A DNA stretch of 64,000 nucleotides from Burkholderia sp. WSM2230 (GCF_000472445.1 NZ_AXAJ01000001.1:372643-436642), one strand, 5' to 3'. Counted from the stretch's first letter, positions 53,466-63,744 are shown. The notes: generated by a model from the sequence alone, not told the origin. A program made the numbers and translations.

Positions 53466-54302
53466 TCAGATGCGGATCAGCACCGCGCCCAGCGTGACGA
53501 GCGCGCACGCGACGACACGCCGCGCAGTCAGCTTCTCGTGCATGAAAAGCCAGCCGATCAGCACCGCGAAGATCGCGCTCAACTCGCGCAGCGCGGAAAC
53601 CATCGCGATAGGCAGATAACGGTAGGCCTCGATAATCAGGCAATAGGCGATGAGCGCGAGCGCGCCCGACGCAATGCCCTTCATCACCACGGGGCCGCCG
53701 ACGAACAGCCCTTTCGCACCACCGCGCCAATGCCACGCGAGCAGAAACTGCGGCACGTTCCAGAGCAGGTAGACCCACATGATGTAGCTTAGACCGTTGC
53801 CCGCGACGCGCGCGCCGATGCCGTCGACAACCGAATACGTCGCGATGAAAAAACCCGTCAGGAGCGCGAACGGTACGCTTTCGCCGGAGAAGCGCATGCC
53901 GCGGCGAAACGCGAGCGAGACGATGCCGGTCGACACCAGCGCGACGCCGCTTGCGGCGAGCGGTTTCAGCGATTCATGCGCGAATACCAGAGCGCCGACG
54001 AATACCAGCATGGGCGACAGGCCGCGGGCAATCGGATAGATCTGTCCGAAGTCGCCGCTTCGGTAAGCGCGGATCAATGCGAGCAGATAGCCGAACTCCA
54101 GCATCACCGACGCGAAGATATACGGCCACGCGGCAGGCGCAGGCATGGGCAGCACGAGCACGCCGACCGTGCTCACGGCAATGTAGGGAATCGCCATCAT
54201 GCCGAGCAGCCAGACGCGGTCTTGCGACAGATGCAGCGACGCGTTCCACGTCGCGTGCAGCAGCGCTGACAACAGGACCAGCAGGACGACGGGCGTTTGC
54301 AT
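53466..54302 (-). CDS. EamA/DMT-family transporter
   Basis: 278 residues with ten membrane helices in two five-helix EamA halves (about 5-130 and 145-275). Motifs include LLSALLHATWNASLHLSQDR, YPIARGLSPMLVFVGALVFA, and the second-half SALRELSAIFAVLIGWLFMH. DMT proteins export amino acids or metabolites, or import nucleotide sugars. It lies on the same strand downstream of nothing obvious; the gab operon begins 155 bases away, and independent expression is likely. Substrate unknown. Confidence 0.9.
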   Translation of the reverse strand: MQTPVVLLVLLSALLHATWNASLHLSQDRVWLLGMMAIPYIAVSTVGVLVLPMPAPAAWPYIFASVMLEFGYLLALIRAYRSGDFGQIYPIARGLSPMLVFVGALVFAHESLKPLAASGVALVSTGIVSLAFRRGMRFSGESVPFALLTGFFIATYSVVDGIGARVAGNGLSYIMWVYLLWNVPQFLLAWHWRGGAKGLFVGGPVVMKGIASGALALIAYCLIIEAYRYLPIAMVSALRELSAIFAVLIGWLFMHEKLTARRVVACALVTLGAVLIRI

Positions 54303-54578
54303 CGAAGGCGAGGGGCCGAAGGTTGGCTGGCCTGACAGCCGGCCGCAAGCCCGTGATTATTCCAGCAGAACGCATGGATCATTGATTGGGCGACTAAAGC
54401 GAAGGGGCTTTATGGGGCGAAAGGGGGAAATTTGTGGCGGCTGAAATGACAGGTGAATGACACAGGCATGACGGCGTTTTCATCGGCGCGGCCGTCATAC
54501 AGGGTGACTGGGAGCCAGGCTATATTGCGTCATCCGCCACGCTGTCCTCGACATCCAGCACTACTCGCGACGCCCCAC

Positions 54579-55613
54579 ATGCAGCCTTTGAGCTTTCTTC
54601 CCGACAGCTTTGCGGAGTACGAAGATCTCAAGACGATCCTCGATCAGGGCAGCGCGAGTTTCGCCATCCGCACCGTCTGCGAGACGACGGTGCGTGGCCG
54701 GCGCTTTGGCGTGCATACCGCGAGCATCGGCTCGACCGACCCGCAGGCGCCGGCCATCGGCTTCTTCGGCGGCATTCATGGTCTTGAGCGGATCGGCTCG
54801 CAACTCGTGCTCGATTACATGCGTGCGCTGCTCGCGCGGCTCGAATGGGACGAACTGCTGGTCCGTCAACTGCAATCAATACGGCTTGTCTTCATGCCGA
54901 TCGTCAATCCCGGCGGGATGTGGGCGGCCACGCGCGCCAATCCCAACGGCGTCGACCTGATGCGCAATGCGCCGCAAAATGCCGACGAGCGGGTGCCGCT
55001 GCTCGCCGGCGGACAGCGCGTCGGCGCGTGGCTGCCGTGGTATCGCGGGCGCCGCGGCAGTCCGATGGAAGCCGAAGCGGCCGCGCTGCTCGAAGTGGTC
55101 GAAACCGAGCTTGCTACGCGGCCTTTGAGCATCGCGCTCGATTGCCATTCGGGCTACGGCTGGACCGACAGCATCTGGTTTCCGTACGCGCGCACGCGCA
55201 AGCTGATGCCGCATCTGCCGGAAATGTACGTGCTCAAGACCATGTTCGAGCGTTCGCATCCGCATCATGGCTACACGTTCGAGCCGCAAAGTCATCAATA
55301 CCTGCTGCACGGCGATCTGTGGGACTGCGCGTATGACCGCGCGCCAGCCGCCAACGTCTTTCTGCCAATGACGCTCGAACTTGGCTCGTGGCTGTGGATC
55401 AAGAAGAACCCGCGCCAGTTGTTCTCGCGCCAGGGCTTCTTCAATCCTGTGAAGGCGCATCGCACCGCGCGCGTGTTGCGACGCCATGCGAACCTGCTGG
55501 ATTTTCTCGCGCGTGCGGCTTTTTCATCGCAGCGCTGGCTGCCGCAAGGCAATCGCCGGGAGCAATTGCTGCAAAGCGCGATCGATCACTGGTATAGGCC
55601 GAACACCGTATGA
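54579..55613 (+). CDS. M14-family zinc carboxypeptidase-like protein
   Basis: 344 residues from the ATG at 54579; an extension to 54453 has no likeness. Zinc ligands H67 and E70 (FGGIHGLERIG) and H190 (ALDCHSGYGWTDS) are present, with NPNGVDLMRN supplying the substrate-binding arginine and PMTLELGSWLW the late catalytic glutamate. No signal peptide, so a cytoplasmic peptidase or amidohydrolase of the succinylglutamate desuccinylase/DUF2817 side of M14 is likely. Its stop overlaps the next gene (ATGA). Confidence 0.88.
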   Translation: MQPLSFLPDSFAEYEDLKTILDQGSASFAIRTVCETTVRGRRFGVHTASIGSTDPQAPAIGFFGGIHGLERIGSQLVLDYMRALLARLEWDELLVRQLQSIRLVFMPIVNPGGMWAATRANPNGVDLMRNAPQNADERVPLLAGGQRVGAWLPWYRGRRGSPMEAEAAALLEVVETELATRPLSIALDCHSGYGWTDSIWFPYARTRKLMPHLPEMYVLKTMFERSHPHHGYTFEPQSHQYLLHGDLWDCAYDRAPAANVFLPMTLELGSWLWIKKNPRQLFSRQGFFNPVKAHRTARVLRRHANLLDFLARAAFSSQRWLPQGNRREQLLQSAIDHWYRPNTV

Positions 55614-56437
55614 GTACGTGGATTCTGCTGCGCGGGCTGACACGCGAGGCACGTCATTGGGGCCGCTTGCCCGACGCCTTACGCGAAGCCACGGGCGCCT
55701 CGCGTTTGCTGTTGCCCGACTTGCCGGGTAACGGTGCGCTCGCGCATTCGCGCGCGCCCGCCACCGTTGCCGCGATGGTCGAATCCGTACGTATTGCTGC
55801 TTTGCAAGGAGGCGCGCTGAACCACGGCACGAGCGAGCCATTCAACATACTGGCGATGTCGCTCGGCGGCATGGTCGCAACCGCGTGGGCTCAACGGTAT
55901 CCCGAGGAAATCGCGCGGCTTGTGCTCATCAATACGAGCATGCGTCCGTTCAGCCGGGTATATGAGCGCTTGCGTCCGTCCGCATGGCCAGGTCTTTTGA
56001 GAGTCGCGAGCCATTGGCACGACGCGGCGCGCGCGGAGCGCGGCATTCATCGCTTGACGTGCAATGACACCGGCACGCTCGAAGCCGATCTCGACTCATG
56101 GAGCACCATTCGCCGCAGCGCGCCGGTGAACCGAGGCAATGCGTGGCGGCAACTATGGGCGGCGGCGCGCTTTACCGCGGGCGCGGCCAAGCCGGCTTGC
56201 CCGCTGCTGCTGCTTTCCTCGCGCGACGACCGGCTCGTCAATCCTGTCTGTTCCGCGAAGCTCGCCGCGGCGTGGGGCGTGCCGCATCGTGTGCATGCAT
56301 GGGCCGGTCACGATTTGCCGCACGACGATCCAGCGTGGGTCGCGCAACAGGTGCGTGCATGGCTCGCGCAGGAGAGCGCTGCAAGCGCCGGCAGTGCTCT
56401 CTGCGCCCCCAGCGCCGGGAGCGCAACTGGGCGCTAG
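55610..56437 (+). CDS. Alpha/beta hydrolase
   Basis: 275 residues coupled to the M14 gene by a 4-base overlap. The nucleophile is S84 in NILAMSLGGMVATAWA, the acid lies in LLLLSSRDDRLVNP, and the histidine in AWAGHDLPHDDPAWV. HG-type oxyanion residues appear as LLRGLTREARHWG at the N-terminus. The last 25 residues are low-complexity Ser/Ala/Gly. Probably an esterase or amidase working with the M14 protein on one substrate; no substrate can be named. Confidence 0.87.
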   Translation: MSTWILLRGLTREARHWGRLPDALREATGASRLLLPDLPGNGALAHSRAPATVAAMVESVRIAALQGGALNHGTSEPFNILAMSLGGMVATAWAQRYPEEIARLVLINTSMRPFSRVYERLRPSAWPGLLRVASHWHDAARAERGIHRLTCNDTGTLEADLDSWSTIRRSAPVNRGNAWRQLWAAARFTAGAAKPACPLLLLSSRDDRLVNPVCSAKLAAAWGVPHRVHAWAGHDLPHDDPAWVAQQVRAWLAQESAASAGSALCAPSAGSATGR

Positions 56438-56593
56438 CAGCTACTCGCGCGCTTGCGGCGTGAGCGTGGGCAGCGGGTATAACCTAACTCGCGGCATCGG
56501 TCGCATGGCGGCATGCAGGTGCATAATCCTTCTTCAGACGATGCATCCGATCCGGGCGATCCTCGCCATTGCCGCCAGCCGGGGGAGTTCATC

Positions 56594-59500
56594 ATGCAAG
56601 CAAAGAACGAAGAAGCCGTCACGCACTTGCTGAACGATGTCGTCGAGTTTGCACGAGGGCGCTTGCCCGAGCCGGCGTTTCACATCGTCGAGCCTTTTCT
56701 GCGGCACTACTACGATTTCGTCGACGCCGACGATCTGCAAAGCCGCTCCATCGCCGATCTATACGGTGCCGCGCTCGCGCACTGGCAGACCGCGCAGCGC
56801 TTCGTGCCCGGCAAGGAAAGGCTGCGCGTCTATAACCCGATTCTCGAGCAGCACGGCTGGCACTCGGATCACACGGTGATCGAGATCGTCAACGACGACA
56901 TGCCGTTTCTGGTCGATTCCGTTTCGATGGCGGTGAACCGCCAGGGCCTCGCGCTGCATTCGGTCGTGCATCCGGTGTTTCGCATCTGGCGCGGTCCTGA
57001 CGGCGACATCGCACGCGTGACGCAAGGCGCTGAAGAAGCCGCCGACACGCGCTCGCAACTGGCCTCGTTCATTCATTTCGAGGTGGACCGTTGCGGCGAC
57101 GCGGCAAAGCTCGACGCGCTGCGCGACGACATCGCGAAAGTACTGCTCGACGTGCGCGCCGCGGTCGAGGACTGGCCGAAGATAGTGGAACTCGCGCGTG
57201 TCACGATCAAAGGCATGAAGGCGGGCGAGAGCGGTGCCGATGCGATGGAAGCGCGTGCGTTCCTCGAATGGATGGTGGCCGATCATTTCACCTTTCTCGG
57301 CCAGCGCGACTATGAACTGGTGCAACAGGGCGCGGGCTACGGCTTGCGCGCGGTGCCGGGCTCGGGGCTCGGCATTCTGCGCGACGGACTGCGCGCCGCG
57401 GCTGGCGGCGCGGTGACCTCGGAAGTAACGCCGTTGCCGCCGGCCGCCGCCGAGATCATTTCGAGCGCCTCGCCGATCTTTCTGACCAAGGCCAACTCGC
57501 GCGCGACCGTGCATCGCCCGGGTTATCTGGACTACGTCGGCATCAAGTTGACGGGCGCGGACGGCAAGGTGGTCGGCGAGCGGCGCTTTATCGGCCTGTA
57601 CACGTCGACTGCATACTTTTTGTCGGCTGCCGAGATTCCCATCGTCCGGCGCAAATGCGCGAACATCGTGAGAAGGGCCGGTTTCCTGCCGAAAGGTCAT
57701 CTGGCGAAATCGCTCGTGACGGTGCTCGAAACTTATCCGCGTGACGAGCTTTTTCAGGCCGACGAAAGCCAGCTCTACGATATCGCGCTCGGCGTGCTGC
57801 GTTTGCAGGAGCATCAGCGCACGCGTCTCTTCGTGCGGCGCGACCGCTTCGACCGTTTCGTGTCGTGCCTTGTATTCGTGCCGCGCGACAAGTACAACAC
57901 CGATTTGCGGCAGCGTATCGCCAATCTGCTGGCGGACGCATTTAACGGAGCGAGCGTCGAGTTCACGCCGTTGCTTTCGGAGTCGACGCTGGCACGGATT
58001 CATTTCGTTGTCCATGCGAAAGCGGGCGGCATGCCCGATGTCGATACGCGCGAACTCGAAGCGCGCCTCGTGCAGGTCGCGCGCCGCTGGCAGGACGATC
58101 TCGCCGATGCGTTGCTCGACGCGTTCGGCGAGGAGCAGGGCAACCGACTGCTGCAACACTATGCCGATTCGTTTCCTGCCGGCTATCGCGACGACTATGC
58201 CGCGCGCACGGCGGTGCGTGATATCGAACTGATCGAGCGCGTGCAGGGCAGCGAGCGGCTCGCGATGAACCTCTATCGACCGATCGAAGCCGGGCCGCGC
58301 GCGTTCCGCTTCAAGGTGTATCGCGCGGGCATGCCGATCGCGTTGTCGCGCAGCTTGCCGATGCTCGAACATCTCGGCGTGCGAGTCGATGAAGAGCGGC
58401 CGTACCTGATCGAAGCGCACGGCGCGACGCCTGCATGGATCCACGACTTCGGGCTCGAACTTGCCGACGATGCTGAGTTCGACATCGAACGCGTGAAGGA
58501 TCTCTTCGAAGACGCGTTTGCGCAGGTGTGGACCGGCGCAATAGAAAGCGACGACTTCAACCGCCTGGTTCTGCGCGCGCAGTTGAGCGCGCGGGAAGTG
58601 ACGATACTGCGTGCGTATGCGAAGTATCTGCGTCAGGTAGGCTCCACGTTCAGCGACGCGTACATCGAGCGCGCGGTCACGGGCAACCCCGCGATTGCGC
58701 GCATGCTGGTCGAGCTGTTTGTCGCGCGCTTCGATCCGAGGCTTGCAGGCACGCGCGAAACGCGCGTCGACAGCCTGCTGAAGACGATAGACGGCGCGCT
58801 CGACCAGGTGCCCAATCTCGACGAAGATCGGATACTGCGGCAATTTCTCGGCGTCATCAAAGCCACGCAGCGCACCAACTATTACCTATTCGATGCCGAG
58901 GGCAAGCCGAAATCCTATCTGTCGTTCAAGTTCAATCCCGCACAAGTGCCCGGCTTGCCCGAGCCGAAGCCGATGTTCGAAATATGGGTCTACTCGCCGC
59001 GCGTGGAGGGCGTGCATTTGCGCGGCGGACGCGTGGCGCGCGGAGGCTTGCGCTGGTCGGACCGTCGCGAGGATTTCCGCACTGAAGTGCTCGGCCTGAT
59101 GAAGGCGCAGATGGTGAAGAACGTCGTGATCGTGCCGGTCGGCTCGAAGGGCGGCTTCGTCGTGAAGAACCCGCCGCCGCAAAGCGAGCGCGACGCGTGG
59201 ATGCGCGAAGGCATTGCCTGCTATCAGACCTTCCTGCGCGGCCTGCTCGATCTGACCGACAACCTCGCGGGCACGACCGTCGTTCCGCCGCGCGACGTGG
59301 TGCGCCACGATCCCGACGACCCGTATCTCGTGGTGGCCGCCGACAAAGGCACGGCCACGTTCTCCGACTACGCGAACGCGATTTCTCAGGAGTACGGCTT
59401 CTGGCTCGACGACGCGTTTGCGTCCGGCGGCTCGGTCGGTTACGACCACAAGAAGATGGCGATCACCGCGCGCGGCGCGTGGGAGTCGGTGAAGCGGCAC

Positions 59501-61447
59501 TTCCGCGAAATGGGCGTCGATACGCAAACGATGGATTTCACGGTGGTCGGCATCGGCGATATGTCCGGCGACGTGTTCGGCAACGGCATGCTGCTCTCGC
59601 CGCATATCAGACTGGTCGCGGCGTTCGACCATCGGCATATTTTTCTGGACCCGAATCCCGATCCGGCAACCAGTCTTGCAGAGCGTGGCCGGCTCTTTCT
59701 TCTCGACCGTTCCAGTTGGGCCGACTACGACCCTTCGCTCATTTCCGCCGGCGGCGGCGTGTTTCCGCGCACCGCCAAGACCATTCCGCTGTCGCCAGCG
59801 GTGCAGTCGGTGCTCGGTATCAGCGCGGCTGCACTGTCGCCCGCCGAACTGATGCGCGCAATTTTGCAGGCGCCCGTCGATCTGCTTTATAACGGCGGCA
59901 TCGGCACCTATGTTAAGGCGACGCGCGAAACGCATCTGCAAGTGGGCGACCGCGCGAACGACGCGATCCGCGTGAATGGCGCCGATCTGCGCTGCAAAGT
60001 GGTCGCGGAAGGCGGCAACCTCGGGCTCACGCAACTCGGGCGCATCGAATTCGCGCAGCGCGGCGGGCGCATCAATACGGATGCAATAGACAACTCCGCG
60101 GGTGTCGACTGCTCGGACCACGAGGTCAACATCAAGATCCTTCTCGGACTGGTGGTCGCCGACGGCGAGATGACCGACAAACAGCGCAATGCGCTGCTCG
60201 CGGAAATGACCGACGAAGTCGGCCTGCTCGTGCTGAAGGACAACTATTACCAGACACAGGCGCTCTCCATTGCGGGCCGTTACGGCGTCGAATTGCTCGA
60301 CGCGGAAACGCGCCTCATGCGCTACCTCGAACGCGCGGGGCGCCTGAATCGCACCATCGAATTCTTGCCGAGCGACGAAGAAGTAGCCGAGCGGCAGGCC
60401 GCGAAGCAGGGGCTCACCACGCCAGAGCGCGCGGTGCTGCTCGCGTACAGCAAAATGTGGCTGTACGACGCGCTGCTCGATTCGTCGGTGCCGGAAGATC
60501 CGCTCGTCAGTGACATGTTGATCGAGTATTTTCCGAAGCCTTTGCGCCAGCGTTTCAGCGAGCCAATGCAGCGCCACCCACTGCGCCGCGAAATTCTTGC
60601 GACGCATTTGACGAATGCGCTGGTGAACCGCGTCGGCTGCGAGTTCGTGCACCGGCTGATGGAAGAGACTGACGCGCGGCCGGGCGACATTGTGCGCGCG
60701 TGCATCATGGCGCGCGACGTATTCGATCTCGACGACGTGTGGCGCAGCATCGACGCGCTCGACAACCGCGTCGCCGACGATGTGCAGGCGCGCATGTTCG
60801 TCGAAGTCGCGCGGCTTGTCGAACGTTCGGCATTGTGGTTCTTGCGGCATCTGTCGTCGCCGGCAGTAAACAGCGACGATGTGACGGAGCTGCTCGTGCG
60901 TTGCCGGGACGCCGCGCAGCGTCTCGCGCCGCAATGGCCCGCGCTGTTGCCGGCCACGGACCTCGAGGCGCTGTCCGAGCGTCAGCGCGTGCTGGTGGAT
61001 GCGGGCGTCGACAGCGACCTCGCGGTGCGCATAGCAAGCGGCGAGATTTCCGCGGCGCTGCTCGACATCGCGGAGGTCGCGTCGACGTGCGAGCGCAAGC
61101 TCGAACTCGTGGCGGGCGTCTACTTCGCGCTCGGCACGCTGCTCAACTACCACTGGATCAGCGAACGCGCGGCCGCATTGCCTGCTCCGTCGCACTGGGA
61201 CATGCTGGCGCGGGCATCCGCATTGGCCGAACTCGCGCGCCTGAAACGCGCACTCACGATGAGCGCGCTAACCGGCGCCGACGACGCATCCGCGCCGGAC
61301 GCGCTGGTGCATGCATGGCGCGAGAAGCGGGCCGCGCAACTCGAGCGCTATGCGCGGCTGCTGGCGGACTTGCGGGCTACGGGTGGCGCAAGTCTGTCGA
61401 TGCTGCTGGTGATCGTGCGGGAAATGGCGGCGCTCGAAAGGGCGTGA
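56594..61447 (+). CDS. NAD-specific glutamate dehydrogenase, large (about 180 kDa) class
   Basis: 1617 residues from the ATG at 56594, six bases after GGGGGAG; a 27-codon upstream extension is rejected. This matches the roughly 1600-residue GDH class of proteobacteria. The long N-terminal part (to about 700) carries ACT-like regulatory domains. The catalytic core follows, with RGGLRWSDRREDFRTEVLGL, VGSKGGFVVKNPP (lysine near residue 850), VVGIGDMSGDVFGNGML as the NAD segment, and KVVAEGGNLGLTQLGR. It converts glutamate to 2-oxoglutarate and ammonia, chiefly in catabolism, and is usually allosterically controlled. Single gene. Confidence 0.95.
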   Translation: MQAKNEEAVTHLLNDVVEFARGRLPEPAFHIVEPFLRHYYDFVDADDLQSRSIADLYGAALAHWQTAQRFVPGKERLRVYNPILEQHGWHSDHTVIEIVNDDMPFLVDSVSMAVNRQGLALHSVVHPVFRIWRGPDGDIARVTQGAEEAADTRSQLASFIHFEVDRCGDAAKLDALRDDIAKVLLDVRAAVEDWPKIVELARVTIKGMKAGESGADAMEARAFLEWMVADHFTFLGQRDYELVQQGAGYGLRAVPGSGLGILRDGLRAAAGGAVTSEVTPLPPAAAEIISSASPIFLTKANSRATVHRPGYLDYVGIKLTGADGKVVGERRFIGLYTSTAYFLSAAEIPIVRRKCANIVRRAGFLPKGHLAKSLVTVLETYPRDELFQADESQLYDIALGVLRLQEHQRTRLFVRRDRFDRFVSCLVFVPRDKYNTDLRQRIANLLADAFNGASVEFTPLLSESTLARIHFVVHAKAGGMPDVDTRELEARLVQVARRWQDDLADALLDAFGEEQGNRLLQHYADSFPAGYRDDYAARTAVRDIELIERVQGSERLAMNLYRPIEAGPRAFRFKVYRAGMPIALSRSLPMLEHLGVRVDEERPYLIEAHGATPAWIHDFGLELADDAEFDIERVKDLFEDAFAQVWTGAIESDDFNRLVLRAQLSAREVTILRAYAKYLRQVGSTFSDAYIERAVTGNPAIARMLVELFVARFDPRLAGTRETRVDSLLKTIDGALDQVPNLDEDRILRQFLGVIKATQRTNYYLFDAEGKPKSYLSFKFNPAQVPGLPEPKPMFEIWVYSPRVEGVHLRGGRVARGGLRWSDRREDFRTEVLGLMKAQMVKNVVIVPVGSKGGFVVKNPPPQSERDAWMREGIACYQTFLRGLLDLTDNLAGTTVVPPRDVVRHDPDDPYLVVAADKGTATFSDYANAISQEYGFWLDDAFASGGSVGYDHKKMAITARGAWESVKRHFREMGVDTQTMDFTVVGIGDMSGDVFGNGMLLSPHIRLVAAFDHRHIFLDPNPDPATSLAERGRLFLLDRSSWADYDPSLISAGGGVFPRTAKTIPLSPAVQSVLGISAAALSPAELMRAILQAPVDLLYNGGIGTYVKATRETHLQVGDRANDAIRVNGADLRCKVVAEGGNLGLTQLGRIEFAQRGGRINTDAIDNSAGVDCSDHEVNIKILLGLVVADGEMTDKQRNALLAEMTDEVGLLVLKDNYYQTQALSIAGRYGVELLDAETRLMRYLERAGRLNRTIEFLPSDEEVAERQAAKQGLTTPERAVLLAYSKMWLYDALLDSSVPEDPLVSDMLIEYFPKPLRQRFSEPMQRHPLRREILATHLTNALVNRVGCEFVHRLMEETDARPGDIVRACIMARDVFDLDDVWRSIDALDNRVADDVQARMFVEVARLVERSALWFLRHLSSPAVNSDDVTELLVRCRDAAQRLAPQWPALLPATDLEALSERQRVLVDAGVDSDLAVRIASGEISAALLDIAEVASTCERKLELVAGVYFALGTLLNYHWISERAAALPAPSHWDMLARASALAELARLKRALTMSALTGADDASAPDALVHAWREKRAAQLERYARLLADLRATGGASLSMLLVIVREMAALERA

Positions 61448-61602
61448 GCGTCGGGCGCGTAAGGGTGTAAAGAGAGGCAGCCGAGCCGGACACGCGACGT
61501 GATGAGTCGCCGCGCTGTTGGACCATGCTGCCTCGCATGGCCATAATACGGAATCCCGGCACGTGAACGCCCTTTGCAATTACACTAACGCCCTCCACGA
61601 CG

Positions 61603-62508
61603 ATGAAAGAAGAATCGCCGAAAGCCATTATTTACGCGCTCGCCGCCAACTTTGGCATTGCCGTGTGCAAGTTTGCCGCCGCTTCGTTCACTGGCTCCGG
61701 TTCGATGTTTGCCGAAGCCATTCACTCCACCGCCGACTGCGGTAATCAATTGCTCCTGCTGTTCGGGCTGCGTCAGGCGCGTCGGCCGGCGAGCCCATTG
61801 CACCCGATGGGCGGCGGCCGCGAGATCAATTTCTATTCGCTGCTGGTTGCGTTACTGCTGTTTTTCGTGGGCGGCGCGTTTTCCGTGTATGAAGGTGTGC
61901 ATCGGCTGATTGCGCGCGAGCCTTTGCAGTATGCGTATGTGGCGCTGGTGGTGCTGGGCGTTTCGGTGGTGCTCGAGGCGTTTTCGCTGTGGGGCGCGCT
62001 CAAGGAAATCCGTCGCGTGTATCCCGACAAAAGCATGTGGCGCTGGTTCAGGGAAACGCGCGAGTCGGAATTGCTGGTGGTCGCAGGCGAAGATATTGCG
62101 GCCCTGATGGGGCTCGCCATGGCCTTCGTTGCCGTGCTGCTGACGCTCGTGACCGGCAATCCGGTCTACGACGCATTGGGTTCGATCGCCGTCGGCCTGC
62201 TGCTGATGGTGATTGCAGGACTGGTGGCGCGCGAGGTGAAGTCGATGATCGTCGGCGAATCGGCGAGCCCCGAAGTGCGCCGCGCCATCGAGGCGCATTT
62301 GCGCGCACGCGGCGAAATTCGCAGCATCATCAATATGATTACGCTGCAATGGGGACGCCATGTGGTGGTGGCGGTGCAGGCTGAAATGATCGATTACGCA
62401 AGCGGCCGGGCGATGGTCGACGCGATCAACGTGATCGAGGCCGACTTGCAGGCTGCCTTTCCGCAAGTGCGCTGGGTGTTTTTCGAACCGGACGTCCCAC
62501 GCGTTTGA
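61603..62508 (+). CDS. Cation diffusion facilitator (CDF) transporter
   Basis: 301 residues with six membrane helices and a C-terminal cytoplasmic domain. Helix 2 has H41 and D45 in AIHSTADCGNQLLLLFG. Helix 5 has VVAGEDIAALMGLAMA, so E163-D164 stand where CzcD/FieF have an HxxxD or DxxxD metal site; this pattern is that of the ZnT9-like branch. The family exports zinc, iron or other divalent ions in exchange for protons. The C-terminal ALGSIAVGLLLMVIAGLVAR and AREVKSMIVGESASPEVR regions are typical. No metal regulator is adjacent. Confidence 0.9.
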   Translation: MKEESPKAIIYALAANFGIAVCKFAAASFTGSGSMFAEAIHSTADCGNQLLLLFGLRQARRPASPLHPMGGGREINFYSLLVALLLFFVGGAFSVYEGVHRLIAREPLQYAYVALVVLGVSVVLEAFSLWGALKEIRRVYPDKSMWRWFRETRESELLVVAGEDIAALMGLAMAFVAVLLTLVTGNPVYDALGSIAVGLLLMVIAGLVAREVKSMIVGESASPEVRRAIEAHLRARGEIRSIINMITLQWGRHVVVAVQAEMIDYASGRAMVDAINVIEADLQAAFPQVRWVFFEPDVPRV

Positions 62509-62577
62509 TTTTCTTTCTTTTGGTGCATGCGCTTTGCGCAAAGCTTCGCGCGAGTGGCGCACTCGCTGCTGATCTGG

Positions 62578-62605
62578 TGGACAATAATTTCGTCGCATCT
62601 ATACT
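62578..62605 (+). promoter_or_regulatory. Candidate sigma-70 promoter of the NUP gene
   Basis: TGGACA (62578-62583), 16-base spacer, TATACT (62600-62605), about 58 bases before the ATG. Confidence 0.45.
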
Positions 62606-62663
62606 TCTTTCGGCTTGAAGCGGCACTCTCCCCAACTGCATGACAGGCAAAAGGAAGATCACG

Positions 62664-63737
62664 ATGCTGACTCGCACATTTGGCGCGCTTTCCGTCATTG
62701 CACTCGCGGCATGCGCAGCCTTCAGTTCCGGACCCGCCAGCGCGGACGACAGCAGCGCTTTCTCGAATGAAGACGGTGCTTCCCGAGGGCGGCCCGTCAA
62801 GGTGATGATCATCTCGATGTTCGGTCCGGAGGGCCAGGTGTGGCTCGATAAGCTCGGCCCGTGGCGCGATATTCCAGTGGACGGCTTGTCGCCCGACTAC
62901 CCGGCAGTGCATTGCAACCGCCATGACGTGTGCGTCATGACCACCGGCATGGGACACACGAATGCCGCTGCGTCCATCATGGCGTTGACCTTCTCGCCGC
63001 GTTTCGATTTGCGGCACACCTACTTCATGGTGGCGGGCATTGCCGGCATCGACCCTCAACAGGGCACGGTCGGTTCGGCGGCGTGGGCCAAATATCTTGT
63101 GGACTTCGGCATTCAATGGGAGATAGACGGGCGCGAAATTCCGGCCGGCTGGAATACCGGCTATCTCGGCATCAATACGAAAAGCCCTTCGGAGAAGCCG
63201 CCGCTCGATTACCGGACGGAAGTATTCCAGCTCAATACGCAGCTTGCCGATACGGCGTTCGCTTTGTCACGCAACGTAGTGCTCTCAGACAATACGCAGG
63301 CGCAGGCCGCGCGCGCCAAATATTCTTACGCGCCGGCTAACCGTCCGCCCACCGTCATTCAATGCGATACGCTCGCCGGCGACACATGGTGGTCGGGCAC
63401 GCTGCTAGGGCAACGAGCTCGCGACTGGACGAAAATCCTGACCGATGGAAAGGGCGTCTATTGCACGACGCAGCAGGAAGACAATGCGACCTATGAAGCA
63501 CTCAAGCGCGCTGCTTCCGTGCACAAAGTCGATCTGAACCGCGTGGCCGTATTGCGTGCGGGCTCCGATTTCGACCGTCCTTATGATGGACAGACGAGCG
63601 CCGACAATCTGCTGAACTACGCCGCGCAAGGCGGCTTTACGATTGCGCTGGAAAACCTGTATCGCTCGGGCAATCCGCTCGTGCAGGATATCGTCACGCA
63701 CTGGGGCGAATGGCGCGAAGGCATACCGAAGCGCTAA
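62664..63737 (+). CDS. Exported NUP-family protein (annotated as purine nucleoside permease)
   Basis: 357 residues from the ATG at 62664, seven bases after AAGGAA; an ATG 24 bases earlier has no site. A signal peptide ends near PASADDSS. There is one hydrophobic N-terminal segment and no further membrane helix, so 'permease' does not fit the sequence. The motifs VMIISMFGPEGQVWLDKLGP, VCVMTTGMGHTNAAASIMAL and YFMVAGIAGIDPQQGTVGSA read like nucleoside phosphorylases. So it is probably a periplasmic nucleoside-binding or phosphorolytic/hydrolytic enzyme. The C-terminal DNLLNYAAQGGFTIALENLY is characteristic of the family. Single gene. Confidence 0.85.
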   Translation: MLTRTFGALSVIALAACAAFSSGPASADDSSAFSNEDGASRGRPVKVMIISMFGPEGQVWLDKLGPWRDIPVDGLSPDYPAVHCNRHDVCVMTTGMGHTNAAASIMALTFSPRFDLRHTYFMVAGIAGIDPQQGTVGSAAWAKYLVDFGIQWEIDGREIPAGWNTGYLGINTKSPSEKPPLDYRTEVFQLNTQLADTAFALSRNVVLSDNTQAQAARAKYSYAPANRPPTVIQCDTLAGDTWWSGTLLGQRARDWTKILTDGKGVYCTTQQEDNATYEALKRAASVHKVDLNRVAVLRAGSDFDRPYDGQTSADNLLNYAAQGGFTIALENLYRSGNPLVQDIVTHWGEWREGIPKR

Positions 63738-63744
63738 ACGACTC

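Noticed and set aside
58886-61195. 769-residue minus-strand open frame
   Set aside because: Antisense to the glutamate dehydrogenase gene, no recognisable domain.
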